Origin: Jeotgalicoccus sp052093725
GTDB taxonomy: Bacteria > Bacillota > Bacilli > Staphylococcales > Salinicoccaceae
DNA length: 13,946 nt
Reading direction: 5' to 3'
Assembly (NCBI GenBank): GCA_052093725.1
Contig: JBQDHL010000041.1
Span: forward strand, 1-13,946
This document shows positions 1 to 6,237 of the stretch, in pieces. The position numbers were made by a program, and so were the translations under genes. The number at the start of each line of letters is the position of its first letter. Positions within the stretch are counted from its first letter, which is position 1. A model generated the notes under the pieces. It saw only the letters and a program-made list of their open reading frames with translations. It did no database searches and was not told the origin of the DNA.

Positions 1-127
1 CTATACCTTGTTTTTTAACTTTGTCATCTAATTTTTTTACATCAATTTTATATTTTTTTCTTTCAAGTATGTATAAGATTAAAAGTATAATTATAAGTAA
101 CGTTAAAAATGTAATTGTAATTACCAC
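1..127 (-). CDS. Small single-pass membrane protein, C-terminus outside window
   Basis: This reading frame starts with GTG at 127-125, eight bases after a good Shine-Dalgarno GGAGGT, and stays open for 42 codons to the edge of the window. The overlapping ATG at 129-127 is in another frame and stops after two codons, so GTG is the plausible start. The product opens with an uninterrupted hydrophobic stretch (residues 2-20, VITITFLTLLIIILLILYI-like), followed by a strongly basic segment (ERKK, then several KK pairs). This is the layout of a small N-in or N-out membrane-anchored protein. It lies 91 bases downstream of guaA, beyond the guaA hairpin. No family is recognised and function is unknown. 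Confidence 0.55.
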   Translation of the reverse strand, partial: MVITITFLTLLIIILLILYILERKKYKIDVKKLDDKVKKQGI

Positions 128-155
128 ATAAATTTACCTCCATCATTTATGATTA

Positions 156-184
156 AATCCTCCTATAGCTAGCATAGGAGGATT
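156..184 (-). terminator. Hairpin terminator downstream of guaA
   Basis: Perfect 11-bp inverted repeat (arms 156-166 and 174-184) with a 7-base loop, 34 bases after the guaA stop. The following T-run on the minus strand is short (TTTAAT), so it may be leaky and let guaA transcripts continue into the small membrane gene. The right arm also contains a GGAGG sequence that could act as a ribosome-binding site when unfolded. Confidence 0.6.
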
Positions 185-218
185 ACATTCTAAATATTCT
201 TCAACGAGATTATGGGTA

Positions 219-1763
219 CTACTCCCACTCTATAGTTGCTGGTGGCTTGCTCGTCACATCATATACTACGCGGTTGATGTGTTTTGTTTCATTTACAAGA
301 CGTTTAGAGATTTTCTCCATAACGTCCCAATCAATTCTCGCGAAGTTACTCGTCATTCCGTCCACACTTGTTACGGCTCTGATACCGATTGTATAGTCAT
401 ACGTTCTGTAGTCGCCTGTAACTCCGACTGAGCGGATGTTCGGCAGTACTGTGAAGTATTGCCAGATATCTCTTTCAAGTCCGGCTTTTTGAATTTCATC
501 TCTTAAAATCCAATCGCTTTCTCTAACAATTTCTAATTTCTCTTCAGTAATTTCACCTAACACACGGATTCCAAGTCCTGGACCTGGGAATGGCTGTCTC
601 CATACTAAATGTTCAGCAATTCCAAGTTCGATTCCGAGTTCACGTACTTCATCTTTAAAGAGTGTATTTAATGGTTCTAACAGCTGGAACTGCATGTCTT
701 CAGGCAGTCCGCCCACGTTGTGGTGTGATTTAATTGTCGTTGCAGTTTCTGTACCTGATTCGATAATGTCAGTATACAGCGTACCTTGTGCAAGGTAATC
801 GATGCCTTCAAGTTTAGATGCTTCATCATCGAATACGTAAATAAATTCGTTCCCGATGATTTTACGTTTCTGTTCAGGATCTGAGACACCTTTAAGTTTA
901 GACATGAAACGTTCTTTCGCATCTACTTTAATGATGTTCATGTTGAAACCTTCACCAAACTGCTCCATAACCATATCCGCTTCACCTTTACGTAAGAGTC
1001 CGTGGTCAACGAATATACATGTCAGCTTATCACCGATTGCTCTGTGCATTAATACCGCAGTAACCGACGAATCTACCCCGCCGCTCATTGCACATAATAC
1101 TTGTTTGTCGCCGACTGTTTCACGGATTTTATCGATTTCTATCTCTATAAAGTTCTCCATCGTCCATTCGCCTGTACAATCACAAATATCTCTAATAAAT
1201 GTTTTCAGGAACTGTCTGCCATTTGCAGTGTCTCTTGATTCCGGATGGAACTGTACACCGTAAAATGGTTTTTCATCGTGTTTAACTGCTGCATTCGAGC
1301 ATAATGCTGTTTCGGCGATTACTGAGAAACCTTCACCCAGTTTTGTTACTCTGTCACCGTGGCTCATCAATACTGATTCAACCTTATCCCAGCCGGCAAA
1401 AATGTCAATTTCATTGTTAAGATTCATTTCAGTCACACCGGATTCTTTTTGATCCGAGTTTACCACTTCTCCGCCGTTCAGATGCATCATCAGCTGCATA
1501 CCGTAGCAGATACCAAGTACAGGTACTCCTAGGTCAAAAACCGCAGGATCTACTGTAAATGCATTTTCTGCATATACAGAACGCGGTCCGCCTGACAGAA
1601 TAATTCCTTTTGGTTCGAGTTCTTTAATTTCTTCGATTGTGATACTCGGATTATGCAGCTCACTGTACACGCCAAGTTCACGAATACGGCGTGTAATTAA
1701 CTGGTTATACTGACTGCCGTAATCAATTACTAAAATAAGTTCCTGCTCTTTAGCCATTTCCAT
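219..1763 (-). CDS. guaA: GMP synthase (glutamine-hydrolysing)
   Basis: GuaA makes GMP from XMP, ATP and glutamine in the cytoplasm, the last step of de novo guanine nucleotide synthesis. The 514-residue length is the family norm and the sequence is nearly collinear with S. aureus GuaA, including the MEMAKEQ start. The class I glutamine amidotransferase domain (about 8-195) shows the nucleophile elbow GICYGMQ with Cys86 and the His173/Glu175 pair in QFHPES. The ATP pyrophosphatase domain follows, with P-loop SGGVDSS at 227-233. The C-terminal dimerisation domain contains GDYRTYD and ends in IEWE. AAGGAG lies 10 bases before the chosen ATG; a second ATG two codons in is possible. The gene starts 14 bases after the guaB stop, so the two form a guaBA operon. 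Confidence 0.97.
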   Translation of the reverse strand: MEMAKEQELILVIDYGSQYNQLITRRIRELGVYSELHNPSITIEEIKELEPKGIILSGGPRSVYAENAFTVDPAVFDLGVPVLGICYGMQLMMHLNGGEVVNSDQKESGVTEMNLNNEIDIFAGWDKVESVLMSHGDRVTKLGEGFSVIAETALCSNAAVKHDEKPFYGVQFHPESRDTANGRQFLKTFIRDICDCTGEWTMENFIEIEIDKIRETVGDKQVLCAMSGGVDSSVTAVLMHRAIGDKLTCIFVDHGLLRKGEADMVMEQFGEGFNMNIIKVDAKERFMSKLKGVSDPEQKRKIIGNEFIYVFDDEASKLEGIDYLAQGTLYTDIIESGTETATTIKSHHNVGGLPEDMQFQLLEPLNTLFKDEVRELGIELGIAEHLVWRQPFPGPGLGIRVLGEITEEKLEIVRESDWILRDEIQKAGLERDIWQYFTVLPNIRSVGVTGDYRTYDYTIGIRAVTSVDGMTSNFARIDWDVMEKISKRLVNETKHINRVVYDVTSKPPATIEWE

Positions 1764-1777
1764 GAAAGAATTACTCC

Positions 1778-3247
1778 TTATATACTGTAGTTTGGTGCTT
1801 CTTTTGTAACCTGAACGTTGTGCGGGTGACTTTCAATCAGACCTGCACCTGTAATTTTAACGAATTGTGCCTCTTCTCTTAATGCTTTAAGATCCTGACT
1901 TCCTGTATAGCCCATACCTGAACGCAGTCCGCCCAACAGCTGATAAACTGTTTCTGATAGAGGTCCTTTATATTCCGTACGTCCTTCAATACCTTCCGGA
2001 ACGAATTTCTTCGCTTCAGTGTCTTCCTGGAAGTAACGGTCTTTAGACCCCTGCTCCATTGCACCGAGTGAACCCATACCGCGGTATGTTTTGTAACGGC
2101 GTCCCTGGAACATTTCAGTTTCTCCCGGAGATTCTGCAGTACCAGCTAGGAGACTGCCGAGCATTACAGCATTCCCGCCTGCAGCTAGTGCTTTTACGAT
2201 ATCTCCTGACAGTTTAATTCCGCCGTCTGCAATAATCGATTTACCGTGTTTACGTGCTTCCGTTGCTGAATCATATACTGCCGTAACCTGTGGAACACCA
2301 ACACCTGTAACAACACGTGTTGTACAGATTGAACCTGGACCGATACCGACTTTTACGACATCTACGCCCGCTTCAATTAATGCGCGTGTGCCTTCAGCTG
2401 TAGCAACGTTACCTGCGATTAAAGTCGTATCCGGGAACTTGCTGCGGATATCTTTAATTGCATCAAGTACACCTTGTGAGTGCCCGTGTGCAGTATCGAT
2501 AACAAGTGCGTCTGCACCGCCTGCGATTAATTCTTCTGCACGTTTTTCTGTTTCTTTTGCAATACCAATCGCCGCCGCAACAAGAAGTCTTCCTTGATCA
2601 TCTTTTGCAGCATTAGGGAATTCGATAACTTTTTCAATATCTTTGATCGTAATTAACCCTTGAAGTACGTTGTTATCATCTACTAACGGTAATTTTTCAA
2701 TGCGGTGTTTTTGTAAAATACGTCCGGCATCTTCCAATTTGGTACCGACTGGTGCAGTAATCAGATTATCTTTTGTCATAACCTCGTCGATTGTCATTGA
2801 GAAGTTTTCGATAAAACGCATATCTCTGTTTGTAATAATACCGATCAGTTTTTTCTCTTCCGGATTATTAACGATAGGAACTCCCGAAATTCTGTATTTG
2901 CTCATCAGATGTTCTGCTGCAAATACCTGCTCTTCTTTTGTCAGGAAGAACGGGTCTTTAATGACACCATTTTCCGAACGTTTAACTTTCTCTACTTCAT
3001 CACGTTGACGTTCGATAGACATGTTCTTATGAATAACTCCAAGGCCGCCCTGGCGTGCTACTGCAATCGCCATTTGAGATTCAGTGACTGTATCCATTCC
3101 CGCACTGATTAAAGGAATGTTTAATTTCAGATTCGGTGCCAGTTCGACACTTAAATCAACCTCTTTAGGTAATACTGCTGAATGAGCCGGCAGAAGTAAT
3201 ACATCATCAAATGTAAGTCCTTCTTTTTTAAACTTATCTTCCCACAT
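1778..3247 (-). CDS. guaB: IMP dehydrogenase
   Basis: GuaB oxidises IMP to XMP with NAD+, the rate-limiting step to GMP. The 489-residue product is the usual length and close to S. aureus GuaB. It has a TIM-barrel catalytic domain interrupted by a CBS-domain pair (about 93-205). The active-site loop GPGSICTTR places the catalytic cysteine at 308, and the flap carries the Arg404-Tyr405 dyad in KDRYFQ. The start MWEDKF at 3247 has AGGAGG nine bases upstream. An open frame continues upstream to 3343, but it runs through the promoter and has no homology, so it was not used. The first gene of guaBA; the xpt-pbuX genes that precede it in S. aureus are absent. Confidence 0.97.
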   Translation of the reverse strand: MWEDKFKKEGLTFDDVLLLPAHSAVLPKEVDLSVELAPNLKLNIPLISAGMDTVTESQMAIAVARQGGLGVIHKNMSIERQRDEVEKVKRSENGVIKDPFFLTKEEQVFAAEHLMSKYRISGVPIVNNPEEKKLIGIITNRDMRFIENFSMTIDEVMTKDNLITAPVGTKLEDAGRILQKHRIEKLPLVDDNNVLQGLITIKDIEKVIEFPNAAKDDQGRLLVAAAIGIAKETEKRAEELIAGGADALVIDTAHGHSQGVLDAIKDIRSKFPDTTLIAGNVATAEGTRALIEAGVDVVKVGIGPGSICTTRVVTGVGVPQVTAVYDSATEARKHGKSIIADGGIKLSGDIVKALAAGGNAVMLGSLLAGTAESPGETEMFQGRRYKTYRGMGSLGAMEQGSKDRYFQEDTEAKKFVPEGIEGRTEYKGPLSETVYQLLGGLRSGMGYTGSQDLKALREEAQFVKITGAGLIESHPHNVQVTKEAPNYSI

Positions 3248-3314
3248 AAAAAACTGCCTCCTGGTTATAATAATTTGTCGTATGCTGCATCTGGTATAAA
3301 ATATTAATTTCCCT

Positions 3315-3343
3315 ATTATAACAAAATACGAACTGTCACACAA
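3315..3343 (-). promoter_or_regulatory. guaBA promoter
   Basis: Perfect -10 TATAAT (minus strand, 3315-3320) with -35-like TTGTGT at 3338-3343 and a 17-bp spacer. The predicted 5' leader is about 60 nt and contains no guanine-riboswitch-like core or attenuator hairpin. Confidence 0.6.
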
Positions 3344-3445
3344 TAAAGCGAACTTAATAAATATGTCTTATTATAAAACACTATCGAAAGATATGAAAGG
3401 CACTCTTAATGTTCGGAATTTTATGAATTCAATGTAGGTGCAAAA

Positions 3446-3470
3446 GTTTGAGAAATTATCCCGGGGGAAT
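3446..3470 (+). promoter_or_regulatory. Sigma-B-like promoter of the small stress gene at 3507
   Basis: GTTTGA (3446-3451), 13-bp spacer, GGGAAT (3465-3470), matching the general-stress sigma-B consensus GTTTAA-N12-15-GGGWAW. Transcription would start about 30 bases before the ATG. The promoter at 5557 has the same architecture and spacer length. Confidence 0.6.
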
Positions 3471-3506
3471 AGATAAATAACAAATATTTATTTAGAGGTG
3501 AATATA

Positions 3507-3887
3507 ATGCAATACATTGAAAAGTATACTTCATTGGATGACATTTTAGGAAGAATTGACTTGTTAAAACAGGAAGAAAACTATTATGAAGAAGATTTTA
3601 ATATTTTAGGTCTCGCAGATCTCGAACCTGACTGGACTGACTATATGGGTTGTACGTACAACCCTCATTCAAACAGTTTATCTTTTAAAGATTTTTTCAC
3701 TCAGAATGTCAAAGCGGAAGATTTTCTGCATTCTTCAGGACTCAGTCCTGACCTTGTCAGTACACATCTGAAAACACTCGAGGACGGAAAGTTCCTGCTT
3801 GCTTTTAATGATAAATCTTTAAATCGTGAAGTTAATCGCAACAGTGTTGAATCAGAAATAGAAAAAGGACCGGTCGATAATTTATAA
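3507..3887 (+). CDS. Divergent YflT/GSP17M-like general stress protein
   Basis: A 126-residue acidic, soluble protein. The ATG at 3507 is preceded six bases upstream by AGAGGTG; an in-frame GTG at 3498 lies inside that Shine-Dalgarno and was rejected. No strong family signature is seen. However, the order helix (9-26), turn, strand FNILGL, then GLSPDLV followed by LKTLEDGKFLLAF (78-100) parallels the YflT domain, where a GLT/S..E helix leads to a DSGK(V/F)LLLV strand. The clearer YflT protein at 5616 shows the same pattern. The sigma-B-like promoter supports a general-stress role. The final codons lie in a bidirectional terminator shared with the converging yfbU-like gene. Molecular function unknown; the family call is inference from pattern. 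Confidence 0.6.
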   Translation: MQYIEKYTSLDDILGRIDLLKQEENYYEEDFNILGLADLEPDWTDYMGCTYNPHSNSLSFKDFFTQNVKAEDFLHSSGLSPDLVSTHLKTLEDGKFLLAFNDKSLNREVNRNSVESEIEKGPVDNL

Positions 3888-3905
3888 TTATCGCCGGTTC
3901 TTTTC
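3867..3905. terminator. Bidirectional terminator between converging genes
   Basis: GC-topped stem ACCGG plus CGATAATT pairs with AATTATCG plus CCGGT, with a single bulged T and a short loop. TTCTTTTCT follows on the plus strand and CCTTTTTCT on the minus strand. It overlaps the stop codon of the 3507 gene and lies directly after the stop of the YfbU-like gene. Confidence 0.75.
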
Positions 3906-4465
3906 TATAATAAAAATTTAATCTGCTGCTCGCGACGAATGCAAATGTCCATTATCATCTCTTTAGTCAAATATAAATTTCTTTTATACCGTTCGTATTT
4001 CAACATCATTTCACGGTAATGACTTAATGTTAAGGGTAGCGCTTCTTTAAAAATCGGCACACGGTACTTATTTGTTCTTATTAGAAATATGTAATAAGAC
4101 AAATGTGCGGATAGTGATTCCTCAAACCCGCAAAACTTCGTGTAGCATTCGAAAACTGCATCATTTGCGTCAGATTCCGGCAGTATCGACAGTGAAACAG
4201 AAATATGATCGAACATTTCCATTAAAAACATGACTTCAATCGAAACCTCAGCGGATACTGTTTCGCCGGTTACTCCGATAAAATCCAGCACTTCATAATA
4301 ATTCAGCGCAATCCCCTGCCTCACGATGTCCAAACAATAATGGCAGTAATCGATGTAATCATTATCCGTACTTCTTTGCTGCATACTTTCCAATGAACTG
4401 ATCAGCTGAATTTTCCCTGCTGTACTGATAAAATCCAGGCTGTCAGATGGCATGATGCTGCTCAT
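3905..4465 (-). CDS. YfbU-family protein
   Basis: A 186-residue soluble protein that aligns by eye along most of E. coli YfbU (164 residues). Shared features are an N-terminal helix (KIQLISSLESM), a central EVMFLMEMFDHISVS helix (YfbU has DIMEMYHALHVSW), FCGFEESLSAHLSYYIFLI (FLGFDAATEARYLGYVRFM), and MMLKYERYKRN-LYLT (MWEKYQRM-YHLS). E. coli YfbU is essentially uncharacterised, with some link to stress-induced cell death. The ATG at 4465 has no Shine-Dalgarno and directly follows the TAA of the peptide gene (4466-4468), so translation probably depends on coupling. An N-terminal extension of about 15 residues relative to YfbU leaves room for a start at Met5. Likely the effector gene of the regulator-peptide locus. 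Confidence 0.7.
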   Translation of the reverse strand: MSSIMPSDSLDFISTAGKIQLISSLESMQQRSTDNDYIDYCHYCLDIVRQGIALNYYEVLDFIGVTGETVSAEVSIEVMFLMEMFDHISVSLSILPESDANDAVFECYTKFCGFEESLSAHLSYYIFLIRTNKYRVPIFKEALPLTLSHYREMMLKYERYKRNLYLTKEMIMDICIRREQQIKFLL

Positions 4466-4597
4466 TTAAAATACAAATAATAAACAGTCGTGTTTATTAT
4501 GCTGAGGAAAAACTTCAGCATCGGCTGCCGTATTTGAAAAAAATAAAAGCGCGATTAAACCGAGTGACATGAGGAACTTTTTAAATATACTTTTCAT
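4466..4597 (-). CDS. Putative secreted signalling peptide precursor (43 aa)
   Basis: This short frame encodes 43 residues with a textbook Sec signal: basic MKSIFKKF, hydrophobic LMSLGLIALLFF, then SNTAADA. The A-D-A motif predicts signal peptidase I cleavage after Ala27 and release of a 16-residue peptide, EVFPQHNKHDCLLFVF. The extreme C-terminus is very hydrophobic, like enterococcal pheromone peptides (cCF10 is LVTLVFV). An in-frame TGA just upstream fixes the start at 4597 or the internal ATG at Met10. AGTAGG lies nine bases before the ATG. The gene lies directly downstream of an HTH-TPR regulator on the same strand, as papR follows plcR, and its stop abuts the YfbU-like ATG. No homologue is recognised. 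It could instead be only a leader peptide for yfbU coupling. Confidence 0.65.
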   Translation of the reverse strand: MKSIFKKFLMSLGLIALLFFSNTAADAEVFPQHNKHDCLLFVF

Positions 4598-4658
4598 GTA
4601 TCATAACCTACTTTTTATAATTTTCTCTGTGTTCGTTTTTATGTATCAGAGTATTTTT

Positions 4659-4690
4659 ATTATAATGAATCTACTTGTTAGATAACTAAC
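4659..4690 (-). promoter_or_regulatory. Peptide-yfbU promoter with palindromic operator at -35
   Basis: A perfect -10 TATAAT (minus strand, 4659-4664) has no recognisable -35 hexamer (AGTTAT at 17-bp spacing). The -35 position is instead covered by the palindrome GTTAG-N4-CTAAC (4677-4690). This is the arrangement of an activator-dependent promoter; the regulator at 4750 is the obvious candidate. Transcript leader is about 55 nt. Confidence 0.5.
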
Positions 4691-4718
4691 TAAATCCTCG
4701 TCATTTCCCATATATGAT

Positions 4719-4745
4719 AAATTGTTTGTGTTTCCCAAACAATTT
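4719..4745 (-). terminator. 10-bp inverted repeat after the HTH-TPR gene (weak terminator or operator)
   Basis: Arms AAATTGTTTG and CAAACAATTT with a 7-base loop, five bases after the regulator stop codon. The T-run after it on the minus strand is poor (TTTATCAT), so it would be a weak terminator. Its position just upstream of the peptide promoter also allows an operator role. Confidence 0.4.
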
Positions 4746-4749
4746 GAAT

Positions 4750-5487
4750 TTATTTCAGTTCATCATGCGCTCCTTTTTCTATACGTTCAATTTTTTCGAG
4801 CAGGAATGTCGATTCATTCCGCCTCAACAGACATTTTGCTCTTTCTGCATAAAGTAGTATTTTACTATACTCTTTTGTACTGGCGTATCCTCTCATAAGA
4901 TTAATGTAGAGCTTCACAGCTGTCCGGTAATATACTTTATCCGTATTTATGCTGTAAATCTGTACAGCTTTAATATAATAATTCAGACCGCCGCTGCCAT
5001 CACCGTAAAGTACATTGCCTTTTGCCATATACAAACCAGCTTTTAAATATTCCAGTGAACTTTTATCTTCAATTCGCTTAAGCGCTTTGTCGAGACACTT
5101 AAGCGCTTCATCAAAATTATTCTGCTGCTTAAATAAAATCGCCCGGTGCCAGTCATAATACACAGACAGTTTATTGTTGCTCCGCCATTCATGCACTGTT
5201 AATTTATTCAGGGCACCTTCTATTAACTCCAATTTGGAATGTTCTCTGATTAAGTCGAGCTCTTTTGTTATTTTCATATCCACTGCCGGAGTCACTCTGA
5301 TGATTACATCTTCAAGTGTTAAGTCCAGCACTGTCATTACTTTTACAACATAAATAAAACGAACATTCTCCCCTTTTTCCAATCGGCTAATTGTCGACAC
5401 TGAAACCCCTGTTTTCAGTGACAATGACGTTTGAGACACGCCGTATTCTCTACGGCGAGATATAATTGCTGAGTTGTTTATCTGCAT
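4750..5487 (-). CDS. HTH (Xre-type) and TPR-like transcriptional regulator, RRNPP-like
   Basis: A 245-residue cytoplasmic regulator. Residues 5-62 form an HTH_3 domain (SRRREYGVSQTSLSLKTGVS, then STISRLEKGE as recognition helix). Residues 108-222 are helical with TPR-like repeats: YYDWHRAILFKQQNNFDEALKCLDKAL, YLKAGLYMAKGNVLYGDGSGGL..IKAVQIY, and YRTAVKLYINLMRGYA..ILLYAERAKCLL. HTH plus TPR is the architecture of RRNPP receptors (Rgg, PlcR, PrgX), which bind re-imported peptides. At 245 residues it is shorter than PlcR (about 285). The start at 5487 follows a GGGGGAAGG Shine-Dalgarno; an open frame extends to 5538 but crosses the promoter. The secreted-peptide gene lies downstream in the same orientation. 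Family membership is inferred from domain layout and context; a peptide-independent Xre/TPR regulator is the alternative. Confidence 0.7.
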   Translation of the reverse strand: MQINNSAIISRRREYGVSQTSLSLKTGVSVSTISRLEKGENVRFIYVVKVMTVLDLTLEDVIIRVTPAVDMKITKELDLIREHSKLELIEGALNKLTVHEWRSNNKLSVYYDWHRAILFKQQNNFDEALKCLDKALKRIEDKSSLEYLKAGLYMAKGNVLYGDGSGGLNYYIKAVQIYSINTDKVYYRTAVKLYINLMRGYASTKEYSKILLYAERAKCLLRRNESTFLLEKIERIEKGAHDELK

Positions 5488-5508
5488 AGCCTTCCCCCTT
5501 TTATTTAC

Positions 5509-5538
5509 AATATATAGGAAATTAGAAATATCTGTCAA
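5509..5538 (-). promoter_or_regulatory. Promoter of the HTH-TPR regulator
   Basis: Perfect -35 TTGACA (minus strand, 5533-5538) with TATATT at 18-bp spacing or TATATA at 16-bp spacing (5509-5516). It is a housekeeping-type promoter, divergent from and only about 20 bp from the sigma-B-like promoter of the neighbouring gene. The regulator is therefore probably made constitutively. Confidence 0.65.
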
Positions 5539-5556
5539 TAAGGAATATTATTTAGA

Positions 5557-5581
5557 GTTTCACAAAACTGATTTAGGGTAT
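5557..5581 (+). promoter_or_regulatory. Sigma-B-like promoter of the YflT-family gene
   Basis: GTTTCA (5557-5562), 13-bp spacer, GGGTAT (5576-5581), close to the sigma-B consensus and spaced like the promoter at 3446. The predicted start point is near 5588, which excludes the upstream ATG at 5586 as translation start. Confidence 0.65.
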
Positions 5582-5615
5582 ATTTATGATAAAAGAACGT
5601 GATGGAGGATTGAAT

Positions 5616-6203
5616 ATGACAACAATTGAAATTTACTCAAATACCAGTGAACTCAGTGATAAAATTTACGAACTGCGTGCAGAAGGCGTGAAGGATTCCA
5701 ATATGACAGTCGTTGCCAAAGACCGTTTTAAAGCAACGTTTCTAAGATATACGCGTGTGCCTTTTAAAAAGGCGGACGGCACGATGTGGGATAAAGTTGC
5801 TGCGAAGTTTTTAGATGAAAACTCAAAAGAACGCGTCGCACAGCAATTGAATTTAACCGGTGAAGACCATTCAAAATTCAGAGAAGCAATCGACAGCGGG
5901 AAAGTTTTACTGCTTGTGCGGACGGAAGAAGAAAAAGTGAAACAGGACGAAGACGCTGCAGGTCATCCTGAAACACAGGACGAGACAATGAGAGCTGCAG
6001 AAGTACAACCGAATCATCCGCTGCAGATTGAACATGATGAGACAGCTCCGAAAGCTAAAGCGAAGAAAAAACACGACAGCTATATGGATGCTGCAGAGAT
6101 TATTCACGAAGACGGCAACAGACGCACCGTTGAACTTGAAGGTAAATCATTTACGATTGTTAATATGAAAGAAGAACTGTCGGACACAGACGACAGCAAA
6201 TAA
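5616..6203 (+). CDS. YflT-domain general stress protein with charged C-terminal extension
   Basis: Residues 1-101 match the YflT / general stress protein 17M pattern: strand IEIYSN, helix LSDKIYELRAEGV, strand NMTVVAKD, then LTGEDHSKFREAIDSGKVLLLV. The 195-residue protein continues with a highly charged, Glu/Lys-rich, probably disordered region (103-155). It ends in a short segment with VELEGKSFTIVNM (172-184), so it is longer than a bare YflT domain. The ATG at 5616 has GGAGG seven bases upstream; an in-frame ATG at 5586 lacks a ribosome-binding site and coincides with the predicted transcript start. Soluble and cytoplasmic; biochemical function of the family is unknown. The sigma-B-like promoter fits a general-stress gene. 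It is divergent from the regulator gene and ends in a terminator shared with the next gene. Confidence 0.8.
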   Translation: MTTIEIYSNTSELSDKIYELRAEGVKDSNMTVVAKDRFKATFLRYTRVPFKKADGTMWDKVAAKFLDENSKERVAQQLNLTGEDHSKFREAIDSGKVLLLVRTEEEKVKQDEDAAGHPETQDETMRAAEVQPNHPLQIEHDETAPKAKAKKKHDSYMDAAEIIHEDGNRRTVELEGKSFTIVNMKEELSDTDDSK

Positions 6204-6207
6204 AATT

Positions 6208-6237
6208 AAAATAACCTCCGGAATGGAGGTTATTTTT
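6208..6237. terminator. Bidirectional terminator between YflT and VOC genes
   Basis: 12-bp perfect stem AAAATAACCTCC / GGAGGTTATTTT with a 5-base GGAAT loop. A T-run follows on plus (TTTTT) and T-rich sequence on minus. It overlaps the stop codon of the converging VOC gene. Confidence 0.85.

Noticed and set aside
856..1263. Plus-strand open frames inside guaA, guaB, solA and modB
   Set aside because: They are antisense shadows of well-conserved genes with low-complexity, unfamiliar products and no ribosome-binding sites.
3248..3343. N-terminal extension of GuaB up to 3343
   Set aside because: The extra codons cover the -10 and -35 boxes and the Shine-Dalgarno, have no similarity to GuaB, and the start at 3247 matches the family exactly.
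3360..3445. Possible small gene or RNA between guaB promoter and the sigma-B-like promoter
   Set aside because: No open frame with a ribosome-binding site, no stable hairpin and no T-run; seen only as AT-rich spacer.
4466..4597. Peptide gene as an AgrD-type autoinducing peptide precursor (single Cys near the hydrophobic C-terminus)
   Set aside because: AgrD carries a five-residue thiolactone core followed by a conserved acidic C-terminal tail and needs AgrB next to it. Here the Cys is followed by five residues and the chain ends, no AgrB is present, and the N-terminus is a normal Sec signal.
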